From NCBI RefSeq assembly GCF_025698545.1, contig NC_068569.1, forward strand, positions 17,360,001 to 17,424,000: 64,000 bases of DNA. Direction: 5' to 3'. Shown piece by piece: positions 51,501 to 64,000 of the stretch; position 1 is the first letter of the stretch; each line of letters begins with the position of its first letter. This DNA is from Gossypium raimondii (Eukaryota > Streptophyta > Magnoliopsida > Malvales > Malvaceae). Both the position numbers and the translations under genes were made by a program. The notes below the pieces were generated by a model that ran no database searches, was not told the DNA's origin, and saw only the letters and a list, made by a program, of their open reading frames with translations.

Positions 51501-51807
51501 AAACGAGTATTCGGTCCAGCATCCAGAGCAATCCCGACCTCAGAGAAATTTTAGTGATGTACCTTTCTTTTGATAACGTGGCATGTACCTATGTAATGTA
51601 TAGGTTAAGTATAAGAGTTTTGTGATTGTGGTTTTAGAATGATCTTTAAATTGATTATAAGTATGAAATGGAACTAATATGAAATGATAATGATTAAAGT
51701 ATGATATGTCTGTTATTTAATTGTGAACTAGTTATAAGTTATCTGATTTATCCGGTAATGCTCCATAACCCTGTTCCAGTGACGGTTTGGGGTTAGGGGG
51801 TGTTACA
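48503..51807. mobile_element. Solo LTR of a Gypsy-type retrotransposon (3305 bp)
   Basis: It begins TGTAATGTTTCC and ends GGTTAGGGGGTGTTACA, flanked by perfect ctcta duplications at 48498-48502 and 51808-51812. A TA run near 49166-49182 precedes a purine-rich stretch (49183-49275), as in the first solo LTR. Three related 22-bp subrepeats (cgatgagacactgRgtgtca type) lie at 50413, 50491 and 50531. The last 100 bp (ggtaatgctccataaccctg) are homologous to the end of the 37304-40438 LTR. No internal domain is present. Confidence 0.93.
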
Positions 51808-52639
51808 CTCTACTAACTAATTTCTACTTGATGATGAGCTATTAAAATTTAGGGTTAATGTACAAAAGTTATATATTACAGTTTGATCTCCAAATTACAC
51901 ATACATAACTTTTTTAATATACCATCTTTAGAAAAAAAAAAGAGAGAGAGTGAGAGACCTTCTTTGAATTACTTGTGTACTAATTTGAAAGATCAAAATC
52001 ACAAGATCTAAAGATTTCAAGAAATTGATGGATTCAGTGCGATTCCACATTTAATCTTGTTCTGATTTATTATTGATAATTTAACTTAATAGATCCCGAT
52101 TTATGATTTATTTAATTTTATATCACATATCATTTTACGGTTATAATAACATTAGTGTTCAGTAATATTCAACCATGATTTTTATTGATGGAAGAAGTTA
52201 ATTAATTTTAGCTTATATTTCTAATATTCCTTTTATCCTTAAGCCATTTTACCATTACATTAACGGATTAATAATTATATTTATCTCCACATATATAATT
52301 ATAAATAGTTTTAATTAAATATAAGATAAATTTAGCTTTTAAAGTTTTTACTTTTTTATTAATTTGTCCTTTATTTTTAAAAAGATTAAGAACCAAATTT
52401 AACTAAAAAACAAGAATAATATTTTTAACTATTAATAAAGAAAACAATATAAGATATCTAATAATATTTTTTCCACAAATGATATCTAATAATATTGATT
52501 ATACAATATTTAACGAATTAACAAAATATAAAGTGACAAATACAACATAAATTCAGATTATTTAATTCAAAAATTATCGAGAGAGAAACGAATATGGTTT
52601 TTTAAGAGGTAATCTTAAAAATATCCTATTATTGATCGA
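51808..52639. other. AT-rich spacer
   Basis: No gene or recognisable element was seen, apart from an (AG)n-like stretch at about 51939-51957. Confidence 0.5.
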
Positions 52640-53220
52640 TTTGTATAAACAATGAGATAATAAAATTGGAGAAAAATGAACACAAATATTTTACGTGAAA
52701 AGCTATCATTGAGGGATAAAAAATCATAGGCAAAGGAAGCTTTGATTTTTCACTAAGGAACAAACAAAGAGTACAACGATGGAGAGTATCTAACCTGAAT
52801 ACAAAGAGCAAATCCAAATATCCCAAATACAAAAGGATATCTCAAAAACTCTCCCCAAAAACTCTTTAACAAATCTCACACAAGAGATATTTAATGCAAA
52901 TATGATTCTCTAAATTTAATCTATTTGAACAGGGTTCCAAAAACACTTTAAATAGGCTTGGGACGTGGGTCCAATATGATTGAAATAACCCTATAGGAAT
53001 CAGAGTTCGATTGGAAGAAAAAGTCTTGTTGAGAGTAAAAAATGCGACTGTATTTGTGTAGAAATCACTGCCTCGTCGTGACGTCATCTACCTACTCATC
53101 ACGACGTTGCAACCTTGCTTGGTTGCCAAAGACATCGCATTGTCTCGACGTTCGGGAGATCCTCGTCTCAATGTCGCGCGGTTTTCTACTCTCCTTTAAT
53201 TTCTTGTCAATTCTCATCTT
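52640..53220 (-). mobile_element. Copia-like LTR fragment
   Basis: Read on the minus strand, the region gives an LTR-like order: CT-rich leader, then ctctttgtttgttccttagtg, tttttatccctcaatgat, and a cacgtaaaatatttgtgttc end. This resembles R/U5 of plant Copia LTRs. The ends are not defined, and neither coding region nor target duplication was found. Confidence 0.45.
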
Positions 53221-56007
53221 AAATGCTCACAATATATCCGATAAATACGAGGCACATTTTCCTTACCTTAAAATTTTTCAGTTTTCACGGCCAGCCCTTT
53301 TCAATTTTCATGGAATATTTCATCATTTCATTTCATATTATTTCAAATATAAATCTACATTACTTTTATAAAAAAAATTATAATTACCAAAGTTGGAACA
53401 CTTAGAAACATCCACGTGCATAAAAGAAATGAGGACTTTGTACAAATAATTTACTTCACCAGCTTGTAGCTTTTGGTCAATAACAAAAAGAAATAGAATG
53501 GGATATGAAAAAAAATATAATCACCTACTTCGTGCTCCAACTATGATAGCCTTTTATTTAATTTTTATCTTTTAATTTTGAATTTATATTTTTTGTCAAA
53601 TTACTCCCAAAATAAATGGAAAAGTTAATGTTCTTTTAACTTTATTGACACTACACACACGTGAATTGCTATGTGGATGATATACAAATATTTAATTAAT
53701 TTTTAAATTTAAAATATAGAAAATTTATTTTAAAATTTTTAAAAATATTAAAATCATATAAAAGTTATAAAATGTTAACGTGTCACTTGCATGGTAATCC
53801 ATGCGTATGCCATATCAATAAAGTTAATAATCGTTAATTTTTTATCCATTTTAGGGTGATTTGATAAAAAAATACAAAATTAAGAACCGAAAGAGATGAA
53901 AAATTAAAGGAAGGGCTAAAATAATAAATTTATTTTGAAAAATTGGAGGGTAAAATTGGAAAAAGAAAAAAAGGGAAAGGGAAAGCATTGGTCAACAAAG
54001 TTAAACTAAGAAAATTCATGGATGGTGTGGGAGTGGAATAAAATTACCAAACATTGATTCATGCATGACAGCTTAGCGGACACCCCATACCTTTTGCTGA
54101 ATTTGTTTTCCAATGAAACCGAAAGGGGTTATGGAAGTTTCTTGAGTCTGTATTTGTATGACTAATTCCTTTGAACAACCACATTATTTGAGGTAAAATT
54201 TGGAGTTCATCATAAAATGGACCTAACAGAAAAAGAAAATTTCAAAACATGTGGGACCTTAGCATCTGTATTATATATAATGACAAGGTTGGGTGGGAGT
54301 AAACAACATTCATCTCAATCATATTTTATCTCCATATACATAGGTTTTTAACTGGCCAATTAGACAGCCCCGACACTCAACTTTTTCATTTTTTTTTTAT
54401 AATTTATTGTGTTTGTAATGAATAAAATGAATCACATAATAGGAATGGATATAAAGGTAAGAAAAACGAAAAATATGAGTGTATTAAATCCAATAAATTG
54501 TCTTTTACTTTTTAAATGTGAACCAATAATTACATGAAAACGTGCAAAGTCCACACCTATTTTTTGTGCTCCCCATGTTTGGTTCTCTTTGGTCTCCCAC
54601 AGCTCCAATATTTGATTTTAGTATACGTTTTTGGATTGTCTTCACTTCATTTTAATGGCTAGACGGACTAAATCAATTGAATTTTTCCGTTGTCTTAATT
54701 AGATACTATAAATAAATAAATACCAAGACGTGGTAAAGAGCCAAACGTCAAAGCTTAAGATATTATAAAAACTAAGGGCAGTAGGTTGACCTCAAAATAA
54801 TTGGCACCGATGTGTCAATTTGTTACGACATATGGCATAATATTTAAGAAAAAAGAATGATGTCCTCATCCATGAAGTTGACCTATGGAAATATGTTTAC
54901 ATTGAGCTTTTCGTTGGAAAAGTGATGATATAGGCCTTTTCTCATACCCACTATACATTTTTACATCACCTCCACGGAAATACCTTGAGAGCCCAGTTGA
55001 GGAAATGACAAGCCCGTAATTCAGTTTTTTATTAAATAGATAATTTATTAACTCCTTAAAAGTCGAGAAGCAACTTTATTAGCTACGAAGCAGCGCATCC
55101 AAGTTTGCTCCCCATGAAAGACAAAAGTCATCATATGTGTGCTGCGTAGCAAAGCTGATCTATCTATAGTATAATCCTCGACTAGGTTTTATGTATATAT
55201 GAATTTTGATAAAATAATGGGGGTGCAATTAGATTTATAAAAACGAATAGGTCCCTAATATCATGGCAAATAATAATTACTTAAAAAGAACAATCTCCGA
55301 GTAAAAACTAGAGAATTTCACACATTCTAAACGAGGATTTCAGCCATCTAAATTTTCGTGTGTGTCAGACGAGGGATTGTGAGGAGTGCTTATTTTTCAT
55401 CAAGATTTTCAAAATTAAAAAAATAATATTATTTGTTTGGATAAAAACAATGTAAAGACTTTCAAAAAAAGAAATTTAATTAATTCAAACCGAAAGAGAT
55501 ATTTTTCAAAATATTACTATGATTTTTATCTAATTTCAGTACATGGTTTTAGGTTTTATGTCATTAAAATATTTATATACTTTTATAAATTTAATGATAT
55601 CTTGTATGATTTATTTTCTTGAAAAATAATTTGATATCTTTATGTCTATTTTAAGATATATGTTTGAAATTGTAGTTATCTTTAAAGTTTAAATATATAT
55701 TATTTTATTGAGAGTACAATATTTTTTTTATCATTTTTGATAAAAATAGATTAACATTTTGAAATATACATTTAATATATTAGTATTATAAATTTGGAGT
55801 GCAACTGTGCAAGAGGTTTTCTTGATTCGAGCTTGAGAGGGAAGGAGGGAAATGGAAACTCTATCTCGATGTGGGAAGACTCCCTACAGAATTTTTTACA
55901 CAACTCTTTAGTAACTTTCTACACACTCAAAAATTAGAATTACAACCGCGAAAATTCTCAACAACTATGTACCTACGTTCCACAATCTACATATTAAAAG
56001 GCTAGTT
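53221..56007. other. Gene-free AT-rich spacer
   Basis: No supported gene. Short open frames are low-complexity. There are hints of old insertions, but no termini could be matched. Confidence 0.5.
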
Positions 56008-56340
56008 ACTAATGCTATATGTCCTGGATGTGCCAATGCCATTGAGACATCAGTGCATGATATCGGAGACTGCGGGTTGAGTAATGAGGTCTGGCGAGTG
56101 CAAGATGTTGTGTGGCCTACAGATGGAATTGGGGGAGTGACCAATGTCCTTTTTTGAGAAATATGACAGGGAGAAATGTAGAGCTATAATAGTGATGGTA
56201 TGGGCTTTGGGGTTCTCTAGAAATAAACTAGTCCATGATGGGGTCAATCAATCACAGCAGGAGATTTACCTAGGTTAATTCGTTTCTTGGCAAACTGAAG
56301 TCACCGGGAAGGGTGGAAGCCTCCTTGGAGATGCGCAACT
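56008..56340 (+). pseudogene. LINE reverse-transcriptase 3' remnant (zf-RVT region)
   Basis: The frame at 56008 encodes ICPGCANAIETSVHDIGDCG, the CX2C...HX5C zinc-binding pattern near the end of plant LINE ORF2. After a frameshift the frame from 56153 gives KCRAIIVMVWALGFSRNKLV, the family's typical WALWxxRNKLVH block. A stop follows at about 56276. The reverse transcriptase core, 5' end and poly-A tail are not seen. Confidence 0.7.
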
Positions 56341-56589
56341 CCGTGAAGTGGGTTCCTCCTTAAGTTACCTAAATCCCCAAATCTAATGCGTTTTCCATTT
56401 TGGATCCCTCGATACTAATCGTGGATTGCCGACTATCCATAACGGTGGGATGAGCATTCCAGTGATGAAGATACAAGCGATGAAGGCCATAGAAAAGTCA
56501 TTTCGGCTGTCGTTTTACTTTTGTTACAGAAAGCTTCTTCTTAATTGACAGCACTAATCCCTAGTTCCCAAAATTACCAACTTTGCCCT

Positions 56590-57000
56590 ATAGCAATTGA
56601 GTCGGGCCGATATTGCCAAGTCCATTATTGCTTTACAATTGGCATGTTTTATTTTATCACATACCCGCTTTACTATAGATATATTATCTTAAAAACATCT
56701 ACCATCTCTATAGACATTGGATGCACCTATTTCTATTGTGCCTCAATTTAATTTGTGCTATTTTATCTTTAATTTTATTTTAATATTTTTAAAGTAAGGT
56801 AAATATTTAAACATTATTTTTCAAAAAAATATTTAAATATAAAACCTATAATTTTTTATTACGTTATTATATTTTTACCATTTTAATAGTTTACATATAC
56901 ATACTAGGATAAAATGATAATTTTATATAGTGGAGTAGATTGAGACTGGATAAGGAATTACCATGATTGCTCCATACCTACTAGTCAAAAGAAAAAAAAT
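56590..57000. repeat. Dispersed repeat, copy 2 (related to 23806-24245)
   Basis: See the copy at 23806. Shared blocks include accatctctatagacat, the acgttattatatttttac block and ttatatagtggagtag, in the same order and orientation. Confidence 0.65.
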
Positions 57001-57014
57001 CCAATCGCGATTTG

Positions 57015-58280
57015 AATTTTGTCATTCCTATTTCCATGCAGCCTCAATTATTTTTATTTTTTAATTAACTTAGTTTTGTTTAATTAAGTTATTTTACTTT
57101 TTATTAGTTTATATTTTTAATAAAAGTTAGGAATAAAAAGAAATAGGTATTTTTTAAAAAATAGTTAATTTGGCTTATTTAAATTATAAAGTATATATTT
57201 TATTTTATTGATTAAAAATAAAATAAAATAAATTGTAAAGATTTATATTATTATTTAAATTGAAATATATATTATTAACCATAAAAAAGTATACGTTCTT
57301 ATTAAATAAAACCAAAAATTGTATTTCATTCCTATTAAATGATCCGAATAAGACTATCCCTATCGAATTACATTCCAAACGATTAACAATTTACGTTTAG
57401 TTTTTGGTTCCTCGTATCGGACTAGAGGTGTCCATGGGCCGGGTCAGGCCCAAAAAAAAGCAGCCTGCTTCATAGGCCAGGGCCCGACCCAAAACTCATA
57501 TTTCGGGCCTATATTTTTACCCAAATCCTCCCATATTTCGGGCGGGTCGTCGGGTCGCCCGACCCATGGACACCTCTATATCGGACTGATCCACCTTTTA
57601 GGTAACATATTTTTGATCTTTTCTTATTTTCATATGTAAACTTTGGTACTCACACTTATGTTTTATTTATCCTTGGGTAATAAAGCAAGGAAAGAAACAT
57701 GAAAAAATGTTTCTTTTTCCGAAAGATTGGTTTTTTTTTTTACTTGAAATAAGCATTATAAGGATCTATTTAGAGAAAATGGAAGGATAAAATTTTCGTG
57801 TTTCTTTCCTTGCTTCGTCAACCAAGGACAAAAGAAAAAAACATAAAAGCAAGTGAAAATAACAATAAAACAGGAAAAATAAGAAGAAGATAAAAAGTAT
57901 GTTACCTAAAAAACGAATCGATATGATGCGAGGAACGAAAATAAAAACACAAATAGCTAATTTATTTGGAACATAAGTTAATAGAATTGTCTTTTGGATC
58001 GTTTAATAGGAATGAAATATAATTTACTATAATATATATTTCAATTTAATTAATAATATAAATCTTTGCTGTTTATTTATTTTTACTTTTTTTATTAATG
58101 AAATATAATATTTAAATATACAATCTGATTAACTAAATATTTAAAAATAAATACCTATTTCTTTTTATTTTATGTTTTATTTTAATTTTATTAAAAGTAA
58201 AATAACTTAACTAAATAAAATTAAAATATTTGAATAAAAATAAAAATAATTGAGGTTGGGTGGAAAAGGATGCAAAGTCG
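57015..58280. mobile_element. Large inverted-repeat (foldback) element, about 1.2 kb
   Basis: The left arm (about 57015-57700) is matched in reverse complement by the right arm (about 57790-58280): cctcaattatttttattttt / ataaaaataattgagg, aaagaaataggtatttttt / aaataaatacctatttcttt, cattcctattaaatgatcc / ggatcgtttaataggaatg, ttttaggtaacata / atgttacctaaaa. A central loop lies near 57730-57790. No coding sequence was found. The MITE at 57423-57578 interrupts the left arm only. Confidence 0.85.
57423..57578. mobile_element. hAT-like MITE with 8-bp target duplication
   Basis: A 156-bp element with 16-bp inverted ends, tagaggtgtccatggg and cccatggacacctcta. It is flanked by perfect 8-bp repeats tatcggac (57415-57422 and 57579-57586). 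Eight-base duplications point to hAT-type transposition. The GC-rich interior (gggtcaggccc, cgggtcgcccgaccc) is itself palindromic in parts. Confidence 0.92.
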
Positions 58281-60309
58281 GTAATTTTTGAAAACAAAGG
58301 ATTAATAGTGTGAACTATGAGAATAAATTACCAAAAAGTCAATTTTTTAAAAAATTATGAAAGATAGGTTAATTTTTTGAAAATATACAAAATCGTTAAT
58401 TTTAATAAAACGCTTCCAACTAGAAATATTTTTTGTCACATCAATACTAAAAAGTGGTAGCACCAAATTTTTTTAAAATTTTTTGGTGCCACCTATTGAC
58501 GTGGAAATAAAACTTACAAACAGACCTTTATATAGGCTCAAAATATCATTTCGTTTATTTTATTAAGCAATATGAGATATGAGATATGTGTATATATAGA
58601 CTTATTAATAAGTTTGTAGCTTGTTTCTAGACAACGTGAGATTGCTCACTTTTTTAACTAACAACATAACATTAAAGGTTACAAATCTATATTGTCTAAG
58701 AACAAGCTACATTACTTAAGAAAACAAGGGAAACGAGACTTTGAGTCTATATAAAGGCCTTTTTTTATAAAATTTATTTTCACATTGCCATTTTTAGTGC
58801 TCTAATTTTGAGTCAATATGTTGAAAACACGTCCAATTAAAAGCGTTTTTCTGAGTTTCCCTTGAGCTAGAAGTGTTTCACCAAAATCGGTCTATTCCTG
58901 TAAATTTTTAAAAATTCGGCTTATTTTTGTAATTTAAAAAATTTTTGGTTTTTTTGGTAATTTAGTCAAACTATGAAGTTTTTTTTGTAAAAAAAATTAA
59001 AATCGAAAGAGAATTATTTAGACCTTTTTAAAATTTTAAATTAGTAAAAGTAAAATTATAATTTAATCCAAAGAAATATAAAAATATAATTTTTTTATTT
59101 TAAAAATTAAAAATTATATTTTTACTATAGTAAAATTTACAATATAATTTCTATCCTTAAAAAAAAATTATGCCTTCCCCGGATCGAGCAATCCAAAATC
59201 GAAAAGGCATCAATTTTGGTGATTTAGGTAACTTAATTATAATGGATAGCAAAGCAAAGGCAACTATGTTTCAAGAGAATGAAATAAAGTAGCTTGCTGC
59301 CTAGCTAAACAGATTTACCTATTAATGAACGGAGACATGTGGAGGAGGATCGCCTGTGGATAGAATCATGGGATTAGCTCGGGTTTTTGACCCATGTTCT
59401 TAAATAGTGCTCAACACAGAGTATGTTGAAGAAAAGGAGCACATGGTTAAAGATCTACATGTAATCGTTGATAGATTATTCTTTCCATTTTTATTTGGTC
59501 GGTTTGTCTGCTATATTTGTTTTCCTCTACTTATAGGGATGTGTAGAAAATTTTCATGTTTTCAGAGACTATTTCGAGTGTTTTTGGATGTTTCGTTATT
59601 TTGTTTATATTTTCTCTTGGACTTAACCAGGTTTAAGTTCATTAATTAATTACCAAACTGGTGATGTTATCCGAGTACACTCACTCCCTCCCTCTTTTGT
59701 TGTTCCGTAACCAAATAAATATCTATTATCATCAACTTTTCACTCACTCCCTATTTTTGTTCCTTATTCTCGGTTTCGAAATAATATATATAAATGTGTG
59801 CATGGGCTACCTACGGGAGATGATTTTTGCTACTTATTGAATAAATAATAAATATTTACTTATGAAAAAGCAAAAATGAAAAAAAATCATTATAAACCAG
59901 AAAAACAGGGGAAAAAAACAAATAAATCAAGTAGCCAGGCAGGGAGTAATTAATTAGGAATTAAAAAGAAGGAGGCGCAAGTTAGTAAATGAGTAACGTA
60001 AGCACAGATGCTGGTGAGTTGTAAACTTTGTCTTCCCACCTGGTTTCTTTCTACTTCTCAGAAGGTTCAAGAAACACATTTAGCATTGCAATTTTGCAAA
60101 GCGAAGCGAAAGCATTCAAACTTCTCTGAATCGTCAAACAAACAAACAAGCACAGCAGTTCAAGAAATCAGAACCGTAGACAATAGAGAGAATAAGGAGC
60201 GAGATTCGAGTCTCTTTCTCTCTCGATCGACTTCATCGTTGGGTTGGCGGTGCGTGCCTTTATTTCTTTTATTGTTTGGCATTCAGAGGAAAAAAAAAAA
60301 AAGGAACGA
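58281..60309. other. AT-rich spacer and SQE promoter/leader
   Basis: No gene is supported. The last roughly 300 bp form the likely SQE leader (ctctttctctctcgatcg at about 60210, a poly-A run just before the ATG). A 59407-59649 frame of 80 codons is hydrophobic and unmatched, and is judged accidental. Confidence 0.6.
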
Positions 60310-63818
<3,509 letters not shown>

Positions 63819-63930
63819 GAAACCCATACTTTCTAATATTATTAGTGTTCCCCCTTTTCTAGAGTGTGGGAAAGGTAATTGCTCAACTAACAACCTCTTT
63901 CTTTAACCTGTCTATAAGTTTTCACATTTC

Positions 63931-63984
63931 CCTCTCTCTCTCGAAAAAAAAAAAAAAAAAAAAAAGAAAAAGAAAAAAAAAGAT
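63931..63984. repeat. CT/poly-A simple repeat downstream of SQE
   Basis: A short (CT)n run is followed by a 23-bp A run and further A-rich sequence. It lies about 110 bp after the normal SQE stop, probably in or just past the 3' UTR. Confidence 0.85.
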
Positions 63985-64000
63985 AAAAGTACATAAAGTT

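Noticed and set aside
59407..59649. 80-codon hydrophobic frame upstream of SQE
   Set aside because: Composition-driven, no homology signal and no supporting context.

Overview
The window is plant nuclear DNA from a dicot, most likely a cotton-type Malvaceae genome. The evidence is spliceosomal GT-AG introns, very AT-rich spacers full of decayed retroelements and MITEs, and plant-only gene families: a growth-regulating factor with a miR396 site, a CSLC glucan synthase, PPR, DUF688 and DUF4378 proteins, and a plant-type squalene epoxidase. Two solo LTRs beginning TGTAAT and ending GGTGTTACA resemble Gypsy LTRs common in cotton. The species assignment is inference.

Region 1 (1-18955) is a rearranged segmental-duplication array. 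It holds one apparently intact DUF4378-like gene (829-2067), a DUF688-type gene (2584-2988, minus), and a broken second DUF688 copy (3660-4051) next to a truncated Athila/Gypsy-like retrotransposon (4100-7262). These are followed by a 1.9 kb unexplained block (8430-10373). Then come the 3' half of a DUF4378 pseudogene (from about 10374), a DUF688 3' fragment, and the 5' end of a DUF4378 copy (12272-12376), so the pseudogene parts are in permuted order. An intact PPR gene (12407-13843, minus), an intact DUF688 gene (14766-15149, minus) and a second copy of the unexplained block (17035-18955) complete the array.

Region 2 (19128-22554, minus) is a four-exon growth-regulating factor gene of the GRF7/GRF8 type. 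It has QLQ and WRC domains and a perfect-looking miR396 target site. Its third intron carries a direct duplication that includes a second copy of the splice acceptor.

Region 3 (22555-43445) is about 20 kb without a recognisable protein gene. It holds decayed repeats, a near full-length foldback element (27254-27766), a miRNA-like hairpin (about 28118-28205), a possible plastid-derived patch (about 35830-35975), and a 3.1 kb solo LTR with 5-bp target duplications nested in an older MITE (37285-40931).

Region 4 (43446-45962, minus) is an intact five-exon CSLC12-like xyloglucan glucan synthase gene.

Region 5 (45963-60309) is intergenic. It contains a second solo LTR (48503-51807), a Copia-like LTR fragment, a LINE remnant, and a 1.2 kb inverted repeat that hosts an hAT-like MITE with an 8-bp target duplication.

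Region 6 (60310-63818) is an eight-exon squalene epoxidase gene whose reading frame is otherwise complete but carries an in-frame TAG at codon 454, predicted to remove the last 70 residues.

The intact genes share no pathway. GRF (growth control), CSLC (cell-wall xyloglucan) and SQE (sterol and triterpenoid synthesis) are ordinary neighbours. The most unusual biology is the SQE nonsense codon, the duplicated GRF splice acceptor, and the permuted DUF4378/DUF688 array.
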